NCBI RefSeq assembly: GCF_048128805.1
Contig: NC_135997.1
Span: forward strand, 18,230,315-18,294,314
Direction: 5' to 3'
Length of the DNA: 64,000 bases
Origin: Centroberyx gerrardi
Lineage: Eukaryota; Chordata; Actinopteri; Beryciformes; Berycidae
Shown: positions 40,157-52,200 of the stretch, in pieces
Layout of the letters: each line of letters opens with the position of its first letter
How positions within the stretch are numbered: the stretch's first letter is position 1
The notes under the pieces: generated by a model
Database searches by the model: none
What the model was told of the DNA's origin: nothing
The model's input: only the letters and a program-made list of their open reading frames with translations
Program-made: the position numbers and the translations under genes

Positions 40157-40357
40157 GTCAGTCTCACACAGACAGACAGACACATACATGCTTTCTCAGG
40201 CTGGTAGGATTGTCACATGATGATTGTGTGTGTTAATATTGTAGTTTGGGATTTTTCGTTAGTTTTTCTTTTGATATAGTTTTACATTTTTATTTCAATC
40301 TCAGTTTAGTTTTAGTTAGTTTTCAGTGTGGATTTGGTAGTTTTAGTTTATTTATGT

Positions 40358-40376
40358 ATTATTATTATCATTATTA

Positions 40377-40407
<31 letters not shown>

Positions 40408-40445
40408 TTCATTTAGTTATTTATTTTTTTTTATTTTTTTACAAA
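40358..40445. repeat. ATT/TTTA low-complexity block
   Basis: ATT trinucleotides followed by TTTA units in an intron of the cibar2 relic; flanked on both sides by TAGTTTTAGTTT-type repeats. Confidence 0.9.
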
Positions 40446-40816
40446 TGTTTAGTTTTAGTTTAGTTTTCAGCTTCAATTCTAGTTTCAATAGTTTTGGTAG
40501 GGGTGGTATTTTTTAAAGGTATAATGACACAAGTTCAGAACAGGTATTTTGTATATGTTTGCATCAGGTATTGTGTTAGACAAACTTAGACAAAAAATAA
40601 ATTATAAATTCTTCTTAAAATTTATTTACATTCATTTTTCAATTCATGTTCAGTAAAATTAGCTCAAAATGCTTATTTTGTATCCTGCACAAGATGAAAA
40701 CTAAAACCATTTGACAAAGATTTGTATTTTAGTTTTGCAACTAGACAAGTCTGAGTCTCAGGAGTCAGAGTTAGTCTGAAACTTGCATTAATCATTGTTT
40801 TTTGGCAGAGGATTTT

Positions 40817-40920
40817 CACAGACTTCATTACAGTGGAGATGCTCTTCCATGCCAAAGCCCTGGAGGTCTACACACACATTCCAAAACCTGGAGACACTGG
40901 ACATACACAAGGACCTGGAG
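40817..40920 (+). pseudogene. cibar2: cibar2 relic, exon FITVEMLFHAKALEVY with a dinucleotide frameshift
   Basis: The exon follows the acceptor TTTTTTGGCAG, whose last bases are at about 40806-40810; coding similarity is clearest from 40817. It matches the conserved FxxDF(I/V)T(I/V)EM(L/V)FHAKA(L/V)EVY. At the ACACAC run (40869-40877) the frame must shift by two bases to continue with FQNLETLDIHKDLE, the expected family continuation. The donor is GAG|GTAGCA at 40921. The start may be a few bases earlier. Confidence 0.7.
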
Positions 40921-40944
40921 GTAGCACACATGATACCCAATTTC

Positions 40945-40986
40945 CCCTCGGGGATCAATAAAGTATTTCTGATTCTGATTCTGATG
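40945..40986 (+). repeat. 3' end of a dispersed repeat
   Basis: CCCTCGGGGATCAATAAAGT followed by three TTCTGA units is the typical end of a fish retroelement family. It lies in the last intron of the cibar2 relic. Confidence 0.55.
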
Positions 40987-41372
40987 ATGCACACCCATAC
41001 GCTCACGCAACCACATGTGCTCACACAGTCATACAAAACATTTGAAGGAAGACACTATTCGAGCAAGAAATGTGTGATTACTGAATAAATACATTCAGCA
41101 AAGCAGCAGTTTACCCAGGGGAGATCGGCTGAGCCTGTGTGCACTTATTCAGTAACACCCTGCTTCAAATTAACTCAGTTACAGACATTCATACCTGGCA
41201 GCTGCCCAGTGCCCCAGTACAACCACAGTCTGGCTACTGAGCAGCCACTGAGGGAAGGGAGAGTGTTTCATTCACTTCCCCTGCCCAGATTTTCCCAAAT
41301 GGGATTTAAACTGGCAGCACTCTGCTCTGATCAAAGGACGCCCAGCCTGATGCTGTCTTGTTGTCTCCATAG

Positions 41373-41770
41373 CTGTTCAGTAAAAGGACCAAGATGTCTG
41401 ACCTTCTGTCCGGGCCCCTGGTCACCCTTCTGACCAGCTGCTCCACTTCCTCATTGAGCCACCGTGCCAGCCCTACCCGGACTTCCACCAGGGGCCAAAA
41501 CCTCAGTTCGACTCTAACCTCCACTAGGGGCCAAAACCGCAGACTCCAACACAACCAACACTCAAACACACTCAGGAGGGTGAGCTCACAGTGCCACAGA
41601 GAGTCAGGCTACTGTTTCACAAAGGAGTGGATGAGGAGGAGGAAGAAGAGGAGGAAGAGGATGGGGAGGAAGAGGAGGAGATGTATGAGTCAGAGATAGA
41701 GGCGGCTCTACACACCAACAGGAAATCTTCTGCTGCTCAATGCGGCCAGATGCGTAGACAGCAAATGTGA
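41373..41770 (+). pseudogene. cibar2: cibar2 relic, last exon with acidic tail and TAG
   Basis: The acceptor CTCCATAG precedes 41373. The frame expected from the previous exon gives LFSKRTK... and then a basic tail ending at 41699. A frame two bases on gives a more protein-like reading: HFLIEPPCQPYPDF, a repeated GPKPQ, then a Glu-rich tail like that of the paralogue CIBAR1. That frame is cut by TAG at 41525-41527, where the nearby duplicate copy of the same motif has CAG. Confidence 0.5.
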
Positions 41771-42452
41771 CAGCACATAAAGACACACAAACACTAAGTG
41801 AGTGTACAGCTCTTTTTGCAGTCAGCCCACATAGTAAAGTACACAACAACAGTTCCTTTAACCAAAGAATGTGTCACTTAGATAAAGTGCAACCTTTTCA
41901 AACTGGGTATACAGTCGAGCTGTAAAATGTGTCTATGTTTTGACACAGTGGAAATGTTAAAATTGTTCAATAAGCTCTGCTGGAATGGAAACTGAAAACA
42001 TACTTTTTAGACAGCCCATAAATGTAAAATTATGAACGCTATTTGCAATACACCTGCTTATGAACTCTCATCATCATCTCATTTCCATTGAATGAATTCA
42101 TCAACAATAGCCCACTGGTGCCCATTGAACATGAACAATAACAATTGCTCCTCTGATAAATGTATTAGCTGCCTGAGGTGCTGATCTGACTCAAGGCTCT
42201 GTATTAATATTAAATCACAGCCTCTATTCGCTATTTAGCTTTCAGCACTGCATACCTTATCACTCTTCATCATTCTGTTTGCGCCACTGAATTTGTCATA
42301 AAGCAATGGCATGGCTGGGGTCCAATAGAGGAAGCAGTGAGTATTTGTGTGTCTTAGAACCTAAATGCAAACGCACACATTATCACACATTCCCTGCTGA
42401 TGGCCCAAATACACACATGGAGATAACTCACATTCAGACCTTTGGGGGTTGT

Positions 42453-42496
<44 letters not shown>

Positions 42497-42809
42497 CATG
42501 CACACGCTGCTCTACCTCAGAAGGACATTGATGTGACAAAGCACACTGACGTTAGTGCAGCAGTGCTTTTCAGCTCGCTGCCACATTTCACCCTGGTTTC
42601 AGTCCATCAAGTATGAATGAGGTCGTTATGACTTCAACGCTTTGCGAGTGTCTGGTGATATTTTCTGACTTGAAAGCCATCTCTTTATAAATCTAATGGT
42701 GATATTGTATGATTTCACACCCTGGTTTTTCTTACAGAGGCTCTATATGAGTGGGAATGTAGTTTTGTCTGTCTGTGTCTGTACTTCTGTCAGTCTGTCT
42801 GCCAAACCT

Positions 42810-42810
<1 letters not shown>

Positions 42811-42848
<38 letters not shown>

Positions 42849-42850
42849 CC
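42811..42850. repeat. CCTG tetranucleotide microsatellite
   Basis: About nine tandem CCTG units. Confidence 0.95.
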
Positions 42851-43353
42851 ACCCTGTCTGTCTGCCTGTCTGTGTCTGGTTAGTGATGTCCTCTCCTCCT
42901 GATCTCTGCCTGCTGTCCCTGAGGCTGCCCAGCTGAAACAACACTGGGTGGAAGAGGCTTCAGAGCCTCGCTCTATCCTCACTCACAGCACCGCCAAAAT
43001 CATAAGCTCTCCACTCATCTCTTGCCAAAACCCATTCCTCCCAGCTTGGAAGTCTCAGCGATCATATATGACTGCTGGTGATAAAACTGTGATGAATTAG
43101 CTGAATTTTTAAACTTCATTATTTGTATTTACGTCTACACTACTTTCTTCTATTCTTCCAAAATGTTGCTGTTGACAAAAAGATCAATCAGCATAGTGTT
43201 TTGTGAAGGGAAAAAAAGGACAGGGCCATCAACTTGGTTAATCAGCTGGCATGACCATTTATTAACCTGACACAAGATTGGGGTCTCACCTACTGTGAAG
43301 TAGGTCGCCATGGCAACAGTGGCATGCCTTTGGAGAGATGAGAGAAAGAAAAT

Positions 43354-43393
<40 letters not shown>

Positions 43394-43673
43394 TTACCAC
43401 AGCCTGGTGAGAACAGAAAGGCATGCACTCACTGATGCTGATAGGCATATAAACATGTCTGCATGTCTGTGTGAACTGTGAATATCACAGTGTGTGTGAT
43501 CCTTCCCCTCCTCTCTCTGCGTGTGTGTGTGTGTGTCATCTCGCTACTCTGATATGCAAGAGCAAGCAAAAGAAGTAGAGATGTGATGTACTACTTTAAA
43601 TACATACCCAAGAGTGCTGTGCAGGCAGGCTGAGTGTGATCAGCCCTCCCACTTTATGGTGATAACTGTCATG

Positions 43674-43714
<41 letters not shown>

Positions 43715-45039
43715 GCACATGCATACACATTTAACAAGAGAGAAGAGACCAGATGGAGTCTGAGAGGGTGAGAGGGGGAAGGGGAGAAATAGATAGATAG
43801 AGATAGAGAGAGAGAGAGAGAGAGTGAGAGAGTGAGGGGCAATGCAGCCTTACAGACAGATGGAGGCAGCGATGCTGTTTCTGATGACTGGGCCCCAGAG
43901 ACAGGAGCATTCGCCTGTGTGCCTCCACTGCCAGCAGGCTCACATTCTGGGCTTTGTTCTCTCTAATCTGCTAACCTGTGGAGCATCCGGACAGATGAGA
44001 CACATTTAGAGGGTTGTGAACAAGACACAAGGCTTCTGATGGGGCACCAACTAAGCCCAGTTCATTAACCCGTTTCGCACAGAGGATTTAAACAGTTTTA
44101 AATGAGTTAGGCTGTGTGTGACTGGTGTGTTGGGTGGATGAGCAAGTCTTCATAACATCAACAGCAAGTTAGGAATAGAGGAAGTTATTAAAGATAAGAC
44201 GGTCAGTCGTCAACACCCAAGGATTTATATGGGAGCAGATTATGAAGTCTCGCTGAAGTGCTTGGATGAGTTCTGAGCCTGAACGCTCCTCTGGAGCACT
44301 GGAGCAACGTAGGTAGTCACATTGTGGTTATGTCTTTGCACAAGAGAGGGCAGCAGAGAGTAAGCTCCAAACCTCAAGAGTAATAGTCACCATATGATGC
44401 TCAGTGCACACATGCATAAAATCAGTTTGAATCACGCTTTCATACTTTCTCCTACATGGATGCACGTGCTTACAAAATCCCAGCAACAGCACATGTAAAG
44501 ACAGTGGAGCCGACTGACACGTGCACAGCAAAATTACCATTGTTCATTTAACTCTGGGTGTGGACTTACAGAAACACTGGCATAGTGTTGATTTTTAACT
44601 GATGTTGTTGTGATTCACCACAGAGAATGTTGTCTTATTATACTGAGGCAGATCAGGCCCCAGGCCTTAGTGATATCAGTCCTGTAACTGCAGGTGAAAT
44701 GGTGCCATTTGAAAAATTACCAATTTGTCATGATGGTGATGCTACTCAGCATGACCAAATGTGGTCTGACACACTTCGGGGCTCCTTGCAAACAGTAATG
44801 TGAAGTTTGGATAGTCTAGCATTAAGTATTTAGGAAATGCCTCGCTTCCTGTTTGTGCATCTTTGCAGTCGAACTCATCTGTGAACCACCAGAGCCAAAT
44901 GGTTTGAATTTTCAAAAGTCTGGGTAATAGCCATAATCTAGGAAGTCCGTATATGCTGTGTGCAAAAGTATGCAGGAGCAAAAAATAGATTGTGCAAACA
45001 ATTCAAGGAATCTGAGGATTTTCTTTTTACTCTAGACCT

Positions 45040-45335
45040 TATGATTCAGGAGTTATTGGCCAAAATGTAGTTGGTTGTTATAGTGCCACCATCTGGCCGA
45101 TCGATGTAATTTTTGTTGCCTGAGTAGTGTTGGAAATTTGAAATCTATTCACCAAATTTGATTGCTCTAGGACGGTCTCTGAGATACAGATTGTTTTAGG
45201 GCAGAAGAAGATGAAAGAGGAAGAAGAAGAAGAAGAAGAAGAAGAAGAAGAAGAAGAAGAAGAAGAAGAAGAAGAAGGAGAATCACGAAAAACAATAGGG
45301 TTTCAGCCCTTCTGGCTTGAATCCATAATAAATGT
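45040..45335 (+). repeat. Dispersed repeat with internal GAA microsatellite
   Basis: Contains ATAGTGCCACCATCTGGCCG, then GAA units at about 45219-45276, then AACAATAGGGTTTCAGCCCT and CCATAATAA. The phrase order (GCCACC..GGC, GAA run, CAATAGG, CCATAATAA) is that of a repeat common in fish genomes. The boundaries are approximate. Confidence 0.55.
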
Positions 45336-45504
45336 TTTATAGCACTTTTTTAAAGCAGAAGTTACAAAGTGCTTAAAATCCCACTGAAATGAAAAAATGG
45401 AAAGAAAAAAGGACACAAAAATGTAGTTTCTTGTATTTCAGATATAGTATAGTATATCAAAATTAGAAACAGTGAAGGTAAATACTATAAAATGTTAATA
45501 GCAA

Positions 45505-45531
45505 TAATAATAATAATAATAATAATAATAT
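45505..45531. repeat. AAT trinucleotide microsatellite
   Basis: About nine AAT units followed by AAAAT units. Confidence 0.9.
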
Positions 45532-45945
45532 AAAAATAAAATAAAATAATTAATTTCAGTATGAAACAGTATAAACTCACACTCACACACACACACACGC
45601 AGACAGTCTCTCCATTAAAGGCAGATGTAATCCTTTGTTGTGGGTGTGATGGTGTAGTTTGATGCACTGCAACACTAAGGGTCATTGTCATAGAAAGACT
45701 ACAGCACGGCCAGTCACACATTCACTCCATGTGACCTGCCGCCGTCTGTGGGAGAGAGTCAGAGAGACAGGAGAGAGTGCTTTGGGAGAGAAGCCAGACA
45801 CACAGAGAGGTGTGTGAGAGTGCAATACCATAATTATTTCATGAGACCTGTTGTGAGTGCTGTGGACCCACAGGCAACAGGACTTATAGAGATGTAGCCA
45901 CCAGGGTGAAAATGATACTATTCAGGTTACCATAAGGCAGACGCA

Positions 45946-45980
<35 letters not shown>

Positions 45981-46599
45981 TACACACACACCTCCTGAAC
46001 TTCCTCATACACACATATGTATGCACACACACATTCAAAACAATCCGAATATTTCTGTGTTCACGCTTGGCTGCTGCTTTGTGCATGATGAATAATTCTA
46101 GAACCATTCTAGAATCCCCAGCACCCATCAGTGGGGGAGATGGTGGGGAGAACAAGCCTACAGATATTTGTAGTGACAGCAGTCACGTTTTGCTGAATCA
46201 CTCACGCGCCCTGCCCTGCTCCCAAACAGCAGACAGAGTTTTTATTTGGCGATGATGCTGTGGGTAGGAGGCGATGACATCATTCCCCGTGACAAACTAT
46301 CCGTGCTACCCCAAGAGGGTTGACTGGGGGGGGGACGGGGACCAAAGGTCATCCCAATGAGCACTGGAAGACACAGCTACAGACAGACAGGCATCTCTGG
46401 TTCCCGCTAAAGATAAACTGGAGAGACTAGACTAGGCCAATTCATTCCCTGCTTGGCATCAGTACTGTTAAGGGTGACCTTGCATCTGCTGCTAAGCATG
46501 TTCTCTCTCTCTGTCTCTCTCTCTGTCTCTCTCTCTCTCTCACACACACACAATGCACACTCACTCAATTACATAGACACACACAGCTTATGCTATGGC

Positions 46600-46850
46600 A
46601 TCTGGACCAGATACGTAATTTCATGCATCGTTTTTACCCGCTTATTCCTATTCAGCAATCCCAGCATGCATTGGGTAGAAGGCAGGGCATCACTGTGGAT
46701 AGGTCACCAGTCCATCACAGGCCTAACACAGATAGACAGACAAACACATTCATACTCTCATTCACATCTATGAGCTATTTAGAGTCTCCAATCCACTTGA
46801 TTTGCATGTCTTTGGACAAAACCACCAGGGAGCACAGAGGCAATCTGTGA
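46600..46850 (+). repeat. Teleost dispersed repeat relic
   Basis: Contains CCGCTTATTCC, AGAAGGCAGGGCATCACTG, GGTCACCAGTCCATCACAGG, AGAGTCTCCAATCCACTTGA and GCATGTCTTTGGAC. These phrases, in this order, are characteristic of a very common, non-coding fish repeat. Confidence 0.65.
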
Positions 46851-47289
46851 TACTACAGATGTAGAGGGAGAGGAAAACATTAATATCACGACACAAACAA
46901 TGTCATGCCAGACAAACAAGCACAACACATCTCTGATGCTCAGATGACACTCAGTTTTTGCAGATGATTTTTAAGAATATGTTGCAGTCAAAGATGGCAC
47001 AAAGTCATGCTGAGCAAAGAATTGCATGGTTGTTTTTTCAATTAAGAGACTGTTGAGGCATTAGTGCTATGTGGAGGCTCCGGTTACAGCCCAGATCCTG
47101 CAAAATCAGCTCCAGCACCGTCAGCCAGAGCAGAAAAAGACATCAAGGGTGCTATAACTATCTTCCATATACTTATTCAACAAAGTGATTGAACTATGTA
47201 GAACTTCTTAAATACCTTAACTTGGCCCATTTTAAAGATCACCTTTTTAGCATTTTTTTTTTGCTTTATTTTAATAGTTACACAAGACT

Positions 47290-47418
47290 TAGAAACAGGA
47301 AAGATGCGGGAGAGAGAGGGGGATGACATGCGACAAAGGTCCCAGACTGAATTTGAAACCAGGTCGTCGCAGGTACATGGTATACGCTTCAGGCAGCTGA
47401 GTCACCAGGACGTCCAAC
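47290..47418 (-). mobile_element. tRNA-derived SINE, copy 2
   Basis: Same family and orientation as the copy at 6525-6656. It shares GTCCTGGTG.CTCAG, ACCATGT, GACCTG...TTCAAAT and TTGTCGCATGTCATCCCC. The two copies differ at many sites, so both are old. Confidence 0.7.
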
Positions 47419-47667
47419 CTTGGCACTTTGGCCTGCGTGGCACATAGGCAGACATTATGTCACACAGAACACTGACAAACTAGCATTGTCTTTGATATTG
47501 GCAGCAGAGAAAGCACTTGCTGCATTCTGTCTGAATAAGTAATGTCTCCTGGTTTACTCTGTGTGGCAGACAGGCCATTTTTAGTGTGGCGATGGCAGAG
47601 CTGTCAGTCTGGGACTGATGCTGCTTAACATTCCACTGATTATCTCCTCTCACCACATGGCCTCCAG

Positions 47668-47708
<41 letters not shown>

Positions 47709-47819
47709 GTGTGTGTACATGCTTGTTTGTGCCTTGTGTATGTGTGTAAGACCCTTTCTACCTATTTGTCAGCGTGACTCTTTCTGCCTGTCTCCCTGTC
47801 TGCCCATTTAAGGTCAGTC

Positions 47820-48480
47820 TGGTCAGAACTAAGAGCTGATGAGAAGGTGAAAATAGTCTGGATCAGTAGATTATTTATGAGTCTGCCTGTGGCCCGATGT
47901 TTCTCCGCGGTGCCAGAGCAAGATATTTACTGCGTCTGCAGAGGCGTGGATGCTCACTGGAGAGCTACACATACAGTCCAGTATGGGAGAAATGGAGGAA
48001 GGAGAGAGAGGGAGGGGCGAGAGGGAGGGAGGAATGAATAGAATGGAAAAAGGAAAACTACATTTATTTAAGAGCTTCGGCAAATACATGGGGAAAATAG
48101 AGGATAAAAGACTGAATTGGATGAAAAGAAAAAAAAATCAAGGCAACAAATTTTATTCACTGGAAGGCTACAACAATAGAGGATGAGAAGAAAGGAGAGA
48201 GAGGGATGAAAATGAAAAAAATAGGGAGAGGAAATGAAGGGAAAGAAAACTGATTAAAAGCTTTAGAAAAGCTGGTGAGCAACGGGCAAATATTAAGAAT
48301 CGCCTCGCTCCTCACTCGACATCCATGTAGCCCTGCACCTTTTGTTTTATTCAGAGCAATATTTCCTGCTGCAATAACTTCTGCTCTGCTCATATGGGCT
48401 GGAGCTTTGGTCTTTATTACATTAGGTCTGATCTGGGAGCAAATCAGGAGAATACTAAATAATGACTGATTTTGGACAGC
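47820..48480. promoter_or_regulatory. Enhancer-like complex sequence (two blocks)
   Basis: 47820-47990 and 48240-48480 are non-repetitive, of mixed composition, and dense in AT-rich factor-like words such as AAATATTAAG, AGATATTTAC and TAAATAATGACTG. A purine-rich tract separates them. No coding frame fits. The call rests on appearance only. Confidence 0.25.
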
Positions 48481-49738
48481 ACAGCCCACAGCTCCTAGAC
48501 AATTGACTAGACTGCTGTCTTACAGTGTGTTTAGCTTGAAACATGGGGACCAGTTGTAGGTCTGCCCATAGTTCAAGAGAATAGTAGTTTTTATGTTTTA
48601 ATGTATTACAATTACATTCTTTTACTGTAATTGATGTGCTTTTTATGAATTTGTGTACTTTTTGGGGGGATTTTTTGAGGTCATTAATTTTGCAAGTATT
48701 CTACTTGCTACATTTTAAATCACATCCATTACAGAATACAAATTTTATACAGTAGCCTCTCCATAATTGCATCATTGTGAATTGCACCTGCATCTGGAAA
48801 AACCTTTCATTTCCTCAGAAGGGAAATGCCTGACCTCAGGTCACACTGTACTGTGACTTTGCAAAACATAATGTATCCTTGTGAGCAACGGGCCTCTTAC
48901 CGAAGTGCTTCAGTATAGAGAAACGTAAAAATATTTAAGTAGGAAAAAATAGGAAAGTAAAAATATGTATTTAGAAAGCTAATAATAACTTAATGATAAT
49001 TAATAATAATGAAGAGAATAGCAACAGTAATGTCAGCAATTGATTAAAGCAACTTTTTACTCTGAGCGCATTTCTATTGAGCTACTTTTTACTTTTATTT
49101 AAGTAGATTTTGGTGCTCTTTCCACACCTGGTATTATCATAGCATCCTGTCCATTTTCTAACCTGTTCAGCTACATGAGGAAAATATCTGCATAATTAAA
49201 GTCAGGCAAGCCTTAAGCATACTGTGACCAAAGAAAAGCATTCACACATGGTTGAATGTTTACTGCTGACTTGGATTTGCATTGTTTCTCTGGAGGTATT
49301 TCTGTTATGGATCAGATATTATAGGCTAATCTACTTATAGTGTGTTCAGTTATGCAGTTATGGCACATAGCTATTGCTTGGTTGGGAAAGCGTTGCTTCT
49401 TCTTTTCTAGTTCCTTAACCATGTCCAACTATGGTTTGTGGGAAATAAGTAATCTTCTTACTCATAAACAAGCTTATTTAAGATAGCAGGAAACATGAAT
49501 GATAACTCTACTGAGAGCACTGCGTAAAGGTCAGTGTTGGAAAATAAGAAAGCTTCCCACACACACTTCTGCTCTTCTGCCTCTGGATGAACCCACTCCT
49601 CATCAGGCTCATGCAGAGGTTTTCTCACAGGCTATAAACGCAGATAGTAATGAAACGGAACTAGGTGGAAAAGCCTGGAAACTCGCTAAAGACTTAGACT
49701 GCTGTGGGAATACACTGTGTACTTGCTTTACCCTGTGG

Positions 49739-49777
<39 letters not shown>

Positions 49778-50629
49778 CATTACATAACAGAGCAGGGATG
49801 CAGATGCAGCAGAGCTGGCCTCCTGTGTGGTTGAGTTTCCAGGAGCTCCATATGAAGCGGACATAAACTGAATCTGCAACCCACTCAGGCTGCTGCACTC
49901 TCCATCCTGGGCTGCCATCTCCGCCGAGGTTTCACTGATGCTCCAGTTCTTTTTGAATTGCTACAAAGATATAGCACCCGTACGCCCTTTAAGGAGAATT
50001 CATGATGAACAGTATTTCACATCATGCCAACAATGTAAGGAAAACACATTTGCATTACCCTGTGGCAACAAAAACCATTCTCACCTCCTACACTTTGCAT
50101 AATGTGGAATCATGGATTAGATTAAGCATATGAAATTTGCCAGCTATTACAAGCAGTCAGAAGAGCAATATTCAATAAAGAGTAATTATGCTGTTTAAGA
50201 AAATGAGCAGTGACACCTGAGAGAGAGAAAGAGTGAGAGAGACACAGAGGGAGTAGGGAAGAGAGAGAGGGAGAGAGGGAGAAAGAGAGAGAGAGAGAGA
50301 TGAAATGGAAGGAGGGGGAGCAGCGGGGAGGAGAGGAGAGGAGGGAGAGAAGACGAGGAGAGGCAGAGTGTTTGAGAAAGATTCAGTTTGACTGCTGCCA
50401 CACCTCATTTCCATCTCTCTGTGAGTGGGTGAATGTAAGTGTATATGTGTATGAGTGTGTTATAGGGCATGGAGGCGGCAGCGAGAGAAAGATTTTGGGG
50501 AAAGCATCAGCATGGGTGAACTATCCTGGGGCTAAAGAAGAAGAAGACTTAAAGAAGAAGGAACAGCTGAGGCCAGAGGAAGGAGGGAGCCATCTTGGAG
50601 CGCTGTGCGGGGAGACACATCAAAACAAC

Positions 50630-50960
50630 TGATAATGGCACAGAATGAATTTTCCAAAACAAAGTCGCAAGAGATCATTGAGCCAATCAATTATTCAGGT
50701 TCGGTGCTCACTGAGATAAGGTTATGGCTGCAGCCTGCAGGCCTGGCTGCTGCTGAGTCAGGGCTAATATCACGGTGTCTCACTGAACGCCTCATATGAA
50801 TTATTCAAACAGAAGTCATGAGACCAATTTCTGTGCATTGACTCGGCTGCATTATTAAAGATGAAGGACTCGCATTGGATCAGGTGCTGGGGTTGTTCTG
50901 TTTGTCCGGTCTGCACTTCCTAATTTCAGCCTGGATGGAAATGGCTGCGGGTGTGGTCCA
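50630..50960. promoter_or_regulatory. Enhancer-like complex sequence
   Basis: Non-repetitive block with several homeodomain-type cores (CAATTATTC, GAATTATTCA, GCTAATATC, CTAATTTCAG), set in repeat-rich DNA. Appearance suggests conserved non-coding sequence; conservation was not tested. Confidence 0.25.
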
Positions 50961-51117
50961 ATGAAGCCAGACCTCCAGGGAGAGCGCAATCAGAGCAGCA
51001 TCATCACATTAACACGGCGGTTATGTAAGCCTCTGTTGTCACACAGCATGACACAATGCTGTCTGATTACCATTTGGAGAGGTTGGCACAGAAACACAAG
51101 GCAGCAGTATGGAGAGT

Positions 51118-51159
<42 letters not shown>

Positions 51160-51890
51160 ATTCCCAATCCATATTGTGTTACTTAAAACATATCACTGTG
51201 TTTCAACACAATACAGTGCTGCTGAAATGTGATACACACCAATGTCAAAATTTAGCCACCAAACATTGTTGTAATTTGATCAGTTGATGTCAAATACATG
51301 TTAACACCTACCTCACAAACGCGGAGATTAGTCAAATAAAATCCAGGCAAGAGCAATTTGGCATGCTGCGGTTCTAACAGCCAAACTGTGCATGCGTTAA
51401 TCAATTCCCTGCTTCACTACTTACTGACATTTCATTCTGATTACTCCATTTGTCTGTCTTCTGAAGAATAATGTGATTTTCCAGTTGAAGCAGCCGGTTG
51501 AGTAGCTCTAATCATAGAATATAATTGGTATCATACGATAGGTTCTTACTCAGCGGCCGTGTGCATTCACATTGAATGATCGGAGAATGCATTTAGCCGG
51601 CATGCGGGGCAGCTATCGACTGTCAGGATCCCTTCAGCACAGCCATAAGTAAGCACAGTTCAACTCACATTCCTCTGACTGTGAGCCAGCACCGGTCAAT
51701 CAGCCTCAGCTTTACAGTGAGAGAACCTGACACGGCACAGACGCGTCCTTCATGCTAGTCACATACAGCACACGCCAGGCCAATAGATGGGCACTAAGAT
51801 TACACAGGATCATGTTCCAAATCTGACACCATACAGTAGCTTACACCAGCCCCCCTACACCGCACCCACCCTGCATACACCTGCCTGTCA

Positions 51891-51895
<5 letters not shown>

Positions 51896-51937
<42 letters not shown>

Positions 51938-51938
51938 C
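51896..51938. repeat. CA microsatellite
   Basis: About 20 CA units with one CG break; lies just left of the enhancer-like block 51990-52200. Confidence 0.95.
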
Positions 51939-51989
51939 AAAGCTCCAAATGCAGTATACTTAATCTATTCTATTGGCCTTCCAAATAAA

Positions 51990-52200
51990 AAACCCAAGTG
52001 TCAGACTTTTCTTTCCATTAATCAAGGATTTATTACATTGAACCGCCATTATCAGCCATTTAATTCTTTTAATGAAAGAGCTGGACGCTTTGTCGACCAA
52101 CTCTAAAAACCTCCGCTTTAATTAATTGCATGCCAATGTGACTGATTATGTCTTATACAGCATTTACCAATACATGGGCTCTGATGTAACTATCCCTTAT
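51990..52200. promoter_or_regulatory. Enhancer-like block with POU/homeodomain-type motif
   Basis: Contains CCATTAATCAAGG, CATTTAATTC and, at 52117-52137, TTTAATTAATTGCAT followed by GCCAAT, a composite that resembles paired homeodomain and POU sites. The block is unique sequence beside a CA run. Confidence 0.3.

Noticed and set aside
40340..40516. 62-codon isoleucine-rich membrane-like frame
   Set aside because: Translation of an ATT/TTTA low-complexity intron block.
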